Positions 8,190 through 15,988 of a stretch of 64,000 bases of DNA are shown here, piece by piece (the first letter of the stretch is position 1; every line of letters begins with the position of its first letter). Position numbers and translations under genes: made by a program. The DNA is from UBA5336 sp964415675. GTDB taxonomy: Bacteria; Pseudomonadota; Alphaproteobacteria; Caulobacterales; Hyphomonadaceae. The notes beneath the pieces are model-generated. The model was not told where the DNA came from and did not search any database. It saw nothing but the letters and a program-made list of their open reading frames with translations. The stretch spans positions 62,001 through 126,000 of the forward strand of contig CAYQBG010000007.1 in NCBI GenBank assembly GCA_964415675.1, in the 5' to 3' direction.

Positions 8190-9998
8190 ATGTATCCAGC
8201 GCGTGGAGAACACGCCGCATATCCGTATTCAGATGATATTGCGGCGACTGAAACCGAAAATCAGCAGAAAAGGGATCAGGCGGCTCGCCAACTTCGCCCG
8301 GTGCTCGGGGGGCTGTTCGGCGCAGCCTTGCTATTCGGTCTGGGTCTTTTGATGACCAGCCAGCGAACCGGTGCGGCGTCGCCTGAAGGGGCAGCGCCCG
8401 GTGAGGCCAAACCTGGCGAGCCCGCGGCATCCCTTGCGGAAGCGAGTCGCCCAGCCGGGGATTTGCCGACACCCAGCCGCATCGCCAGACCGACAACCGG
8501 CGCGCCACAATCGCCTGGTAACGGGCCGGCCGGCGACCTTCCGCCCGCCGTGACGAGACCCCTGACCGGTTCGGCAACATCGGGACAACAGCGCAACACC
8601 GAGCCGCCGGCCATTCCGCCCGATCGGCGCGAAACAGCTGAAACCCATACTGCCCGGCCTGACCGACGGTCCAACGCGGCCCAGACGGAAAGCTCGGGGG
8701 ACACGGGCACATCGCCAGCTGAGACGTCCGACGATGGCTCCGAGCCGGCCTCCCGGCCGGTCGCAAGCCGTGCCGTAAGACCTGACAGCGAGCGGCAAAT
8801 GGTGTCCAGAACTGATCAGCGCGGACGGTCAGCCAAAAGCGATGATGGACAGGCCGGCGAACCAATGTCGCAGGCCTCCAAAGCACCGCATTCAGAGGAG
8901 AATCCGGCGCCCTCGCCCCCCAGCGGCGGGCAGGCAACCGGTCCGGAACCTGGTTCTCGACCCGCCAAGGCCGTCCGGACGGCCACCCCAAATCCGCTCG
9001 CGCCCTCGCCTGAGACGGAAACAACAGGCGAAACAAAGGCCCGCGGCACGCTCACCAGCGACACGAAACAAGCGCCGCCCCTCCCAGACGACACCGCCGG
9101 ATCGCGTGCCGGGCGAAAGACATCTGACCAGCCGGGCGAGGCCGGGAAAGCGTCGAAGGCGATCAAACCAGAAACTCCCCTCATCCAAAGGCCCGGGAAG
9201 AAAGCCATGGCCGAAACAAACTCTTACCGACCATTGGGGGCAAATACGAAACAAAAGTCGTCCCTTCCCGAAGATGCCCGCTCTTCACTGGATGACCGGG
9301 TTTCATCCGACCGGGCGGAGACCATCAGACAGGCGGCGCCAGATGCATCAGATTCCGGCCTACCCGTCGTCCGCACGCCCATGCTGGAGACGGCTGGAGG
9401 AATCGCGCAGACTGGAACAGCGACCGGCCAGCCAGAAAAGACTTCCATAAGTCCGTCGAGTGAGGCAACAGCAGACAAGACCGTCGCCAGTCAGACTAAG
9501 CCTTCCGGGAACACCCCGGCCGAATCGGCGCCTTCCGCCGCCGGTCTCCCTCTTCCGCCCGATCCGCGCGAGCCATCGAGCTCTGCGCCACTGACATTGA
9601 GCAATCCTGCCCGCTTGCAGCTGGCATCACGCGAGCCGGTTCAGCGTGCCAGTGAAGACATGCCTCAGCCTGTTGCGCGCACAGAACCTGACGCGCCCAT
9701 GCCGCCGCCCCCTCCCCCGCCTCCTCCGCCTATCCGTTTCACGCCAGATGGACCCTTCCTGGTGCAGGTCGGCGCGATGGCGAACAGGGAAATGACCTGC
9801 GCGGTCTGGGAAGAGATGGAGCGGCGCTGGCCTGACCTTTTCCTAAAGGCTGAAAAATCGGCCCTGCGGACTGAATTGCCGGATGGACGCATCGTCTATC
9901 GGATGCGCGCAGGGGCTTTTGCCAGCCGTGAGGAAGCGACCCGGTTCTGCAAGAGGATGACGGACACCGGCGGTGAGTGCTTTGTTACAACGAGATGA
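8190..9998 (+). CDS. SPOR-domain, single-pass membrane protein with a long disordered linker (FtsN-like)
   Basis: 602 residues. A cytosolic N-terminus of ~35 residues leads to one membrane helix (GGLFGAALLFGLGLLM, about 39-55). About 450 residues of Pro/Ser/Thr/Ala-rich low-complexity sequence follow, including a run of ten prolines near residue 505, then a C-terminal SPOR domain (FLVQVGAMANRE ... YRMRAGAFASREEATRFCKRM). SPOR domains bind denuded glycan strands at division septa, so the protein probably spans the periplasm to septal peptidoglycan as FtsN does. It lacks recognisable FtsN short motifs, so the name ftsN is not given. The region opposite to it is open in other frames only because of its composition. 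Confidence 0.85.
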   Translation: MYPARGEHAAYPYSDDIAATETENQQKRDQAARQLRPVLGGLFGAALLFGLGLLMTSQRTGAASPEGAAPGEAKPGEPAASLAEASRPAGDLPTPSRIARPTTGAPQSPGNGPAGDLPPAVTRPLTGSATSGQQRNTEPPAIPPDRRETAETHTARPDRRSNAAQTESSGDTGTSPAETSDDGSEPASRPVASRAVRPDSERQMVSRTDQRGRSAKSDDGQAGEPMSQASKAPHSEENPAPSPPSGGQATGPEPGSRPAKAVRTATPNPLAPSPETETTGETKARGTLTSDTKQAPPLPDDTAGSRAGRKTSDQPGEAGKASKAIKPETPLIQRPGKKAMAETNSYRPLGANTKQKSSLPEDARSSLDDRVSSDRAETIRQAAPDASDSGLPVVRTPMLETAGGIAQTGTATGQPEKTSISPSSEATADKTVASQTKPSGNTPAESAPSAAGLPLPPDPREPSSSAPLTLSNPARLQLASREPVQRASEDMPQPVARTEPDAPMPPPPPPPPPPIRFTPDGPFLVQVGAMANREMTCAVWEEMERRWPDLFLKAEKSALRTELPDGRIVYRMRAGAFASREEATRFCKRMTDTGGECFVTTR

Positions 9999-10013
9999 CC
10001 GCAACGGCGCCGA

Positions 10014-10769
10014 ATGCTAGATGATCGTATGGTCATGACATCAGCCCAATTGGAACGCCATCGGCGTCATATTCTCCTGAAGGAGATCGGTGGTCCCGGA
10101 TTACAGAAGCTGCGCGACGCAAATGTGGCCATCGTCGGTGCAGGCGCGCTGGGCGGGCCTTGTGCACTATATCTGGCGGCCGCCGGCTGCGGGCGGATCG
10201 ATATTCATGATGATGACACTGTCGACCTGTCCAACCTTCAGCGGCAGGTCCAGTTCGATGAGGCGGATATCGGCTCGAGCAAGGCGATCCGGCTCGCCGC
10301 AAGGCTCGACGCGCTCGATCCGTCTTTGACGGTACGGGCCGTCGAGCGTCGCTTCCAGGCAGGCGATAACCCTGAGGGCGATATCATCATCGATGCGACG
10401 GACAATTTCGAAACGCGGTTTGCGCTGAACAGGCTTGCCCATAAGACCCGAAGATATCTTGTTTCCGGCGCGGCGACAGGCTGGGCCGGCCAGGTCAGCG
10501 TCTTTGCGTCTGGGCGCGAAGAAAACGCTCCGTGTTATCAATGCTTCGTTCCGTCTCTTCCAGCTCGCGAGGATGACTGCAATACGCTCGGCGTGGTTGG
10601 CGCTGTCACTGGGATCGTCGGCGCACGAATGGCATTGGAGGCTTTGAAGCTGTTGACGGGCGCCGGCGCGCCACTCATCGGCAGGCTCTGGGTCCTCGAT
10701 GGCCTCACAGGGGAGAGTCGGCTCGCGAGACTTCGTCCGGACCCGGACTGCCCTGTCTGCGGGCGCTGA
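10014..10769 (+). CDS. ThiF/MoeB/HesA family ubiquitin-like-protein adenylyltransferase
   Basis: A 251-residue E1-like enzyme that adenylates the C-terminal glycine of a small sulfur carrier such as MoaD or ThiS. It shows ERHRRHILLKEIGGPGLQKL, the nucleotide loop VGAGALGGP (residues 41-49), DDDTVDLSNLQRQ, IDATDNFETRF and two zinc-ligand pairs, CYQC and the terminal CPVC. Length fits MoeB/ThiF without a rhodanese domain. No sulfur-carrier gene is adjacent, so thiamine versus molybdopterin use cannot be decided. It begins 15 bases after the SPOR gene; ATGs at 10029 and 10035 are alternative starts. Confidence 0.9.
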   Translation: MLDDRMVMTSAQLERHRRHILLKEIGGPGLQKLRDANVAIVGAGALGGPCALYLAAAGCGRIDIHDDDTVDLSNLQRQVQFDEADIGSSKAIRLAARLDALDPSLTVRAVERRFQAGDNPEGDIIIDATDNFETRFALNRLAHKTRRYLVSGAATGWAGQVSVFASGREENAPCYQCFVPSLPAREDDCNTLGVVGAVTGIVGARMALEALKLLTGAGAPLIGRLWVLDGLTGESRLARLRPDPDCPVCGR

Positions 10770-10821
10770 TTTTTCCTTTGACACGCTTCTTCTTTGACGG
10801 TTTTACGACCGTGACAGTAGC

Positions 10822-11868
10822 GTGACATCAGAGGTGAAGACATTGAGGCGACTGCTCGCCGTTCTCCTGACAGTCGTGGCGATCCTGGCTGCAGGCTGGC
10901 TGGCGCTGCGCCGGCCCGATATCCCTTTTGACACGCTGGAAACCGCCTATGCCAATGCGGAATCCCGGCTCGCTGTGGCCGGCGAGAACCGCCGCATCCA
11001 TTATCGCGACCAGGGAGCCGAGGACGCGCCGGTCGTGTTGCTCGTACATGGCTTTTCCGCATCCCTGCACACCTGGACGCCCTGGGTACGACGCCTGTCG
11101 GATGATTATCGCATTGTCTCGCTGGACCTTCCGGGTCACGGGCTGACGCGTGGCTTCGAGCCGGAAAGGGTCGGCACCGACCTCTTCATTGAAAGCATAG
11201 ACACAGTCGCCGATGAATTGGCGCTGGACAGTTTCACGCTGGTCGGCAGTTCGATGGGGGGGAACACCGCCTGGGCTTACGCTCTGAAGCGGCCCGAACG
11301 CCTCGATGGGCTGGTTCTGGTCGCCGCGTCCGGCTGGCCGCGCTCCGAAGAAGAGTTGGAGTCGGGTCCGTTCATCTTCCGTCTGCTTGAGAACCGTCTG
11401 GCACGCGCTGTCGTGAAGGATCTCGACATGTCGTCAATGATCAGGTCGGGCCTCGAAGACAGTTTTGCCGACCCGTCACTGGTGACCGATGCCATGGTGG
11501 AACGCTATTCGGCGCTGTCACGCGCGCCCGGGCACAGGGACGCGCTGCTGAGACTGATGTCTCGGTCTGATCGCGAAACGGCCAACCCAGAGAAGATGCA
11601 AGAACTGGATCTGCCTGTCCTGGTCATGCAGGGTGACAGGGACAATCTTGTCCCGCCCCGGCATGGCAAGGCGTTTGCCAAGGCAATCCCCGGCGCCCGG
11701 TTGCTGTGGTATGAAAATGTAGGCCACCTGCCCCAGGAAGAGATCGCCGCGAAAAGCGCTGCCGACCTGCGCGCCTTTCTCGAAAACCGGGTCTACCCGG
11801 ACGTCCCGGTCGAGAGTGAACCCACTGACGGCCCGGGCCCCTCGGGAGGCAATGGCGTCCAGCCCTGA
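10822..11868 (+). CDS. Membrane-anchored alpha/beta hydrolase
   Basis: 348 residues. An N-terminal hydrophobic helix (about 10-29, LLAVLLTVVAILAAGWLAL) acts as anchor or uncleaved signal. The fold then shows the oxyanion segment LLVHGFS, LDLPGHG, the nucleophile elbow GSSMGG with Ser144, the acid in GDRDNLVPP and the histidine in VGHLPQEE. The triad is complete. Substrate is unknown; such proteins include lipases, esterases and epoxide or haloalkane hydrolases. The GTG at 10822 is used; the tail after about 325 is proline/glycine-rich. Confidence 0.85.
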   Translation: MTSEVKTLRRLLAVLLTVVAILAAGWLALRRPDIPFDTLETAYANAESRLAVAGENRRIHYRDQGAEDAPVVLLVHGFSASLHTWTPWVRRLSDDYRIVSLDLPGHGLTRGFEPERVGTDLFIESIDTVADELALDSFTLVGSSMGGNTAWAYALKRPERLDGLVLVAASGWPRSEEELESGPFIFRLLENRLARAVVKDLDMSSMIRSGLEDSFADPSLVTDAMVERYSALSRAPGHRDALLRLMSRSDRETANPEKMQELDLPVLVMQGDRDNLVPPRHGKAFAKAIPGARLLWYENVGHLPQEEIAAKSAADLRAFLENRVYPDVPVESEPTDGPGPSGGNGVQP

Positions 11869-11874
11869 CCGGCC

Positions 11875-12930
11875 CTAAACCTGCCCTCCCCTGCCCTTAT
11901 TGCTGCCCTGGGCCGCTCCATGCGCGACAAGACTGTTGGCAGCGGCAAGGACGGCTTGCCGCGAAGTACGCGGAGACCAGCCGAGCACGTCACGCGCCTT
12001 CTGGCTGGACACAAGACGCTTCTGGCCAAGTTCCGGCAGGATTTGCTTCAGCGGCGGATTGAAAGGGGCCATCAGCCTCACAAACCAGCCCGGCAGGGTC
12101 CGGCGCGGAATTTTCTTCGCATAATCCGGGAAATCGGTCCGCAAGAGATCGGCCAGATCGGAAAACCACATGAAATCATCAGCCAGGATGAACCGCTCGC
12201 CCGCCGACTGGGGGTGCTCCATCGCCAGCAGGTGCGCATCAGCCACATCGCGGACATCAACAAGCTGAAAACCCATTTTCGGCAGCGCCGGCAATCGCCC
12301 ACCCAGCAGCTGCGTGACGAGTTCCAGCGATGCCGAGAAATCATCGCTCATCACGGGGCCAAGCACGGCGGCCGGATTGACCGCGACCATCTCCATCCCT
12401 GCTCCCTCACTGGCCATGAAGTCCCAGGCTGCACGCTCAGCGATAGTCTTCGAGCGCGTATAGGCGGTGTTATCCTTCAGATTACCGGGATCAGACCAAT
12501 GCGCCTCGGTAAGCAGGTCTGGCCGCTCTGCTCCCCAGCCATAGGAAATCGCAGCCACCGAACTCGTCAGGACCACCCGTTTTACGCCGGCCGCCTTCGA
12601 GGCCCTCAGAACGCGAAGCGCGCCTTCCCGTGCGGGAATGATCAGCTCATCGGGATTGCGCGGCAGGTTGGCAGGAATGGGAGATGCAACATGAAGCACA
12701 TAATCCATGCCCTCAACAGCCTCATCCCAACCCGCATCATCGCCGAGATCGGCGACGCTGACAGCCACCTCCACAGGCCGGCCCGAATACGCTGACAAAG
12801 CCTGCGACAAGTGTTCGGCCCGCCCGTCGCTGCGCGCGGTCCCCCGAACACTATGGCCGCGCTCTATCAGCGCGAGCACACAGTGCGAGGCGATAAAGCC
12901 CGTCGCACCCGTCACGAGAACGTTTGCCAT
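11875..12930 (-). CDS. NAD(P)-dependent epimerase/dihydroflavonol-4-reductase-like extended SDR
   Basis: A 351-residue extended short-chain dehydrogenase. The Rossmann motif GATGFIA is at residues 7-13, followed by LHVASP, VVLTSS and the catalytic pair in AYTRSK. The family resembles plant dihydroflavonol reductase and bacterial aldehyde reductases that reduce carbonyl groups with NADPH. ATG at 12930 is chosen because AAGGAAGG precedes it by about 10 bases; an upstream in-frame start at 13077 would add 49 residues of unrelated sequence. It converges with the hydrolase gene, only 6 bases apart. Confidence 0.87.
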   Translation of the reverse strand: MANVLVTGATGFIASHCVLALIERGHSVRGTARSDGRAEHLSQALSAYSGRPVEVAVSVADLGDDAGWDEAVEGMDYVLHVASPIPANLPRNPDELIIPAREGALRVLRASKAAGVKRVVLTSSVAAISYGWGAERPDLLTEAHWSDPGNLKDNTAYTRSKTIAERAAWDFMASEGAGMEMVAVNPAAVLGPVMSDDFSASLELVTQLLGGRLPALPKMGFQLVDVRDVADAHLLAMEHPQSAGERFILADDFMWFSDLADLLRTDFPDYAKKIPRRTLPGWFVRLMAPFNPPLKQILPELGQKRLVSSQKARDVLGWSPRTSRQAVLAAANSLVAHGAAQGSNKGRGGQV

Positions 12931-12985
12931 TGTATCAGCCTTCCTTTGCACCGGAAGTCTTGCGCGTGTCGGATCAGCCGGCAAG

Positions 12986-13984
12986 TCAATCCTCAGGACC
13001 GTGACCGCGTTTTCGCGCTTCCCGAACGGCAATATATAGCGTTGAACCGACAATGATGGCCGCGCCGATCCAGACATAAAGGCCAGGCAGCAGGCGAAAC
13101 AACAGCCAGTCGGCTATGGCGGCCATCGGTAACCTTAGATAATCCATCGGCGCCAGGAAAGAGGCATCCCCCCGGCTCATGGCGCTGATATAGCAGAACT
13201 GGCCGCCGAGCCCCGCAATCGACATCCCGAAAATCAGTAGCCAGCTCACCAGGTCCGGGTTCGACCAGTAATAGATCGCCGGTCCCAATAACAGCACCGT
13301 CGACAGCAGGTTGGCCCAGATCAGCAACTGGCCGGCAGTGTGTGAGGCGCTAAGGCGCTTGACCAGAACAATCGCGCCGGCAAAGGCAAAGGCGCTGAAG
13401 ACCGCGAGCGTGGCCCCCCAGTCAAAACTTACGGCCGAGCCCGCCTGCGGCAGCCAGAAAAAGATCACCCCAGGCACAGCCATAACAAGCACGCCGAAAA
13501 AGCCCACGGCGACCGCACCCCATCGGCGCGGCCCGACCAGTTCGCCAAGGAGGAGCGCGGCCAGAATCGTGACGAAAAGCGGCCGGGAGAAACTGAGCGC
13601 ATTGAATTGCGCCAGTGGCAGGTCGAAAAAGTCCGAAACGGCGATCAGGGAAAAAATGAACCCCAGCGTGCCGAACAGGCTGCGGGTGAAGATAAGTCCA
13701 AACTGCCCGGTCCTGAAGGTGGACCGGCCCATCCGTATAATCAGCGGCCCCGTCACCGCGAGCCCGATCGCTGCGCGCCAGAATGCAAGAAAGACCGGAT
13801 GAACACTCTCGGAAAGCTGCTTGGCCAAGACAAGATACACGGTGAAGCTGACACCGGACGCAATCATAAGGAAGGCACCCTGAAGGTTGCCGGAAAGACC
13901 TGAAAACCATAGACCTGCGCCACTTTTTCCAGACGCTTTCCCGGTGCTAGGCTTCGGGTTTTTGTGGGAAGGCTCAGCGGCCAT
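12986..13984 (-). CDS. EamA/DMT-superfamily transporter, ten transmembrane segments
   Basis: About 332 residues with ten hydrophobic helices arranged as two EamA repeats. Examples are GAFLMIASGVSFTVYLVLAKQL in the first, and WGATLAVFSAFAFAGAIVLV opening the second. EamA proteins export metabolites or amino acids, or act as nucleotide-sugar or S-adenosylmethionine carriers; substrate cannot be read here. Start is uncertain: ATG at 13984, or TTG at 13996 adding four residues. Either start lies within the first codons of the opposite-strand gene at 13983, so the two reading frames meet head to head. Confidence 0.85.
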   Translation of the reverse strand: MAAEPSHKNPKPSTGKASGKSGAGLWFSGLSGNLQGAFLMIASGVSFTVYLVLAKQLSESVHPVFLAFWRAAIGLAVTGPLIIRMGRSTFRTGQFGLIFTRSLFGTLGFIFSLIAVSDFFDLPLAQFNALSFSRPLFVTILAALLLGELVGPRRWGAVAVGFFGVLVMAVPGVIFFWLPQAGSAVSFDWGATLAVFSAFAFAGAIVLVKRLSASHTAGQLLIWANLLSTVLLLGPAIYYWSNPDLVSWLLIFGMSIAGLGGQFCYISAMSRGDASFLAPMDYLRLPMAAIADWLLFRLLPGLYVWIGAAIIVGSTLYIAVREARKRGHGPED

Positions 13985-14270
13985 GGGGCGTTTCAATCTT
14001 GAGGAACTTTACCTCGTTGACGCGCTGTGGCGTCAGCAACCTGCCGGCCATGTCTGGACAGGCTGGGCTGCACCGAGCGAGCGCCCCGAAGAGATATGGA
14101 TTTTCCGAACCCGTGCCCATTGGCGGCGCTTTCCCCTGCGCAAGACAAAAGACGGCTTCGCCCTTTTCGACGAAAAGGACCACCGTGTCGCCGAAGCTGA
14201 CAGCCTGGTCGCCCTGCTCAAACGGGTCGAGGCAATCCCGGGCCTGCAGCCGGTCGACGGTGGCAGCTGA
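13983..14270 (+). CDS. Small hypothetical protein (95 aa)
   Basis: A 95-residue soluble, tryptophan-rich protein with no membrane segment or signal. GGAAGG lies about 11 bases upstream of the ATG at 13983, supporting this start over an extension beginning at 13887. I recognise no family. Its ATG shares the tetramer CATG with the ATG of the divergent EamA gene, so its promoter must lie inside that gene. It converges with the SDR gene at 14294. Confidence 0.6.
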   Translation: MGRFNLEELYLVDALWRQQPAGHVWTGWAAPSERPEEIWIFRTRAHWRRFPLRKTKDGFALFDEKDHRVAEADSLVALLKRVEAIPGLQPVDGGS

Positions 14271-14293
14271 CCGGGTGACCGCCCGTCTTATGA

Positions 14294-15172
14294 TCATCCT
14301 TTCTTCATGGCGTCCGCCATCTGCTCGGCTTGTTCAGGTGTGATTTCCAGCGCCTCGAGGATGGGGCCGGCATCCTCTTCGCGCCAGGAATGCGGCGGAC
14401 CGACCGTGATCCCGCCATCGACGACAAATTCGCTGCCTGTAATAAAGGCTGCGGCATCAGAGCCCAGGAAGGCGGCCATTTCCGCAATGTCACGGCCCTG
14501 CCCGGTGCGCCCGGCCGGCTGCATTTTCCCGCCAGCCTGCGCCAGCAGTTCGGCCATCTGGTCGGCCTGTTCACGCGGAAGACCAAGAGACGCACCGAAT
14601 ATCGAGGTCGCAATGAAACCCGGCAGGATCGCATTGACCCGGATATCGTATTTGGACAGTTCGGCGGCCGCCAACTTAGAGAAATGCGCCACGCCCTTCT
14701 TGCAGACCGAATACACGATCGGAGCATATCCTGCCGAAATCGCCGAAATCGACGAGGTGTTGATCACGCTGCCGCCTCCGCGCGCCCTGAAATGCGGCAC
14801 CGCATAATGTGTGCCCAGAAAGACAGACTTGAGAAGCAGGGCAACCGTCGCATCGAAACCTTCGGGATCGAATTCCTCGACAGAAGCGCTTGTTCCGCCT
14901 GAGCCGGCATTATTGAAAAGAATATCGAGCCCGCCGAATATCTCCGCACCAGTATCGATCGCGCCCTTTATCTCGCCGGGCACCATGACATCGCAATGGC
15001 AAAAGCGCACCGTGTCAGCCCCAAACCGGGACTCTAGCGCCCTGCCCTTCTCATCCTGGATGTCAGCCGCAAGCACGCGCGCACCTGCGTCCACGAATGC
15101 CTCCACGCTTGCGAGCCCGATGCCGCTCGCAGCGCCTGTGATGACGGCAACTTTCCCATTCAGGTCGGCCAT
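14294..15172 (-). CDS. Short-chain dehydrogenase/reductase (classical SDR)
   Basis: A 292-residue NAD(P)-dependent oxidoreductase. The cofactor loop is TGAASGIG (residues 12-19), the NNAG motif is at 87-90, and the catalytic set is Ser141, Tyr154 and Lys158 (YSVCK). The C-terminal extension of ~35 residues past the usual VDGG end (EEDAGPILEALEITPEQAEQ) is charged and unusual for the family. Substrate unknown; hydroxysteroid and cyclohexanol dehydrogenases are of this type. It lies near a flavin monooxygenase on the opposite strand, which may or may not be a functional link. Confidence 0.88.
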   Translation of the reverse strand: MADLNGKVAVITGAASGIGLASVEAFVDAGARVLAADIQDEKGRALESRFGADTVRFCHCDVMVPGEIKGAIDTGAEIFGGLDILFNNAGSGGTSASVEEFDPEGFDATVALLLKSVFLGTHYAVPHFRARGGGSVINTSSISAISAGYAPIVYSVCKKGVAHFSKLAAAELSKYDIRVNAILPGFIATSIFGASLGLPREQADQMAELLAQAGGKMQPAGRTGQGRDIAEMAAFLGSDAAAFITGSEFVVDGGITVGPPHSWREEDAGPILEALEITPEQAEQMADAMKKG

Positions 15173-15331
15173 GTCGGGCCCTCCTCCCTGTTTTCTGATT
15201 ATATGAGAAGACCAGTGAGGATACCGGCCGCAGCGGCAGTCAAGACGCGGAACGGGCGAGATTTGGCTTGACCTTTCCCGCGTTCAGGTGGCTTGCCTGA
15301 CCGTTAACAACAGATATTGAGGGTCACTCAG

Positions 15332-15907
15332 ATGAAGTTCAGACTACTCGCCGCGACAGCGGCCACGCTCCCGGCCGCCGCCCAGGCCCAGCTGATTGAA
15401 GAGGCGCGCGTTGGCGTCCTGCAGAACAATATCTGTGTCATCGATTGCAAGAATGCCGACAAGGAAGACGGGCCGAACGTGGAAGGCGAGCTGGTTTTCA
15501 CCTCGCCAGGCGTGCTGGACTTTGCGCTAAGCCCCCGCCCCTTCGTGATCGGCTCGGTCAACACCGCAGGCAACACGAATTATGGCGGCGCGGGCCTTGT
15601 CTGGCAGTTTGGCTTTGCCGGGAACTGGCATTTCGAACCGGCTCTCGCCTATGTGATCCATGATGGCGCGGTGGAAAGCCCGTTCCCGCAGGGCGACCCG
15701 CGCTCTGACGCCTTTGCAGAGGAAAATGTCCTGTTCGGCTCGGAAGACCTTTTCCGTACGAGCTTTTCACTGGGCCGGGATTTCGGCGAAAATTGGGGCG
15801 GGCAGCTCACCTATGAGCACCTCTCCCATGGCCAGATCCTGGGTACGGGGCGAAATCAGGGCATCGACAATATCGGCGTGCGGCTGTTCTGGCGGTTCGG
15901 CCAGTAG
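15332..15907 (+). CDS. PagL-like lipid A 3-O-deacylase (acyloxyacyl hydrolase family), outer membrane
   Basis: A 191-residue secreted beta-barrel protein. An 18-20 residue signal peptide (ending AAAQA) is followed by alternating hydrophobic strands and the C-terminal signature YEHLSHG...GIDNIGVRLFWRF. This matches the acyloxyacyl hydrolase family, in which the His-x-Ser motif (here His163 and Ser165) is catalytic; the chain ends in an aromatic strand as barrels do. PagL removes the 3-position acyl chain of lipid A. The ATG at 15332 follows GAGG by about 9 bases; a TTG at 15317 is less likely. Two Cys residues near the mature N-terminus could form a disulfide. Confidence 0.75.
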   Translation: MKFRLLAATAATLPAAAQAQLIEEARVGVLQNNICVIDCKNADKEDGPNVEGELVFTSPGVLDFALSPRPFVIGSVNTAGNTNYGGAGLVWQFGFAGNWHFEPALAYVIHDGAVESPFPQGDPRSDAFAEENVLFGSEDLFRTSFSLGRDFGENWGGQLTYEHLSHGQILGTGRNQGIDNIGVRLFWRFGQ

Positions 15908-15951
15908 GCTTCCCCAGCGTCCCCCTTGCCAAAACAGCCCTCTGATTCGAC

Positions 15952-15978
15952 CCTCCCGAAAACAAGACATTCGGGAGG
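15952..15978 (+). promoter_or_regulatory. Hairpin that contains the ribosome binding site of the flavin monooxygenase gene
   Basis: A perfect 9-bp inverted repeat, CCTCCCGAA (15952-15960) and TTCGGGAGG (15970-15978), with a 9-base loop. The right arm includes GGGAGG, the Shine-Dalgarno sequence 10 bases before the ATG at 15989. As RNA it would hide the ribosome site; as DNA it could be an operator. No T tract follows, so a terminator is unlikely. Confidence 0.6.
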
Positions 15979-15988
15979 AATATAGGTT

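Noticed and set aside
8188..9036. Minus-strand frame of 282 codons opposite the SPOR gene
   Set aside because: Caused by the low-complexity proline/threonine linker on the plus strand; no recognisable domain.
12931..13077. Longer start for the dihydroflavonol-reductase-like gene
   Set aside because: The Rossmann motif should begin near the N-terminus and AAGGAAGG precedes the internal ATG at 12930.
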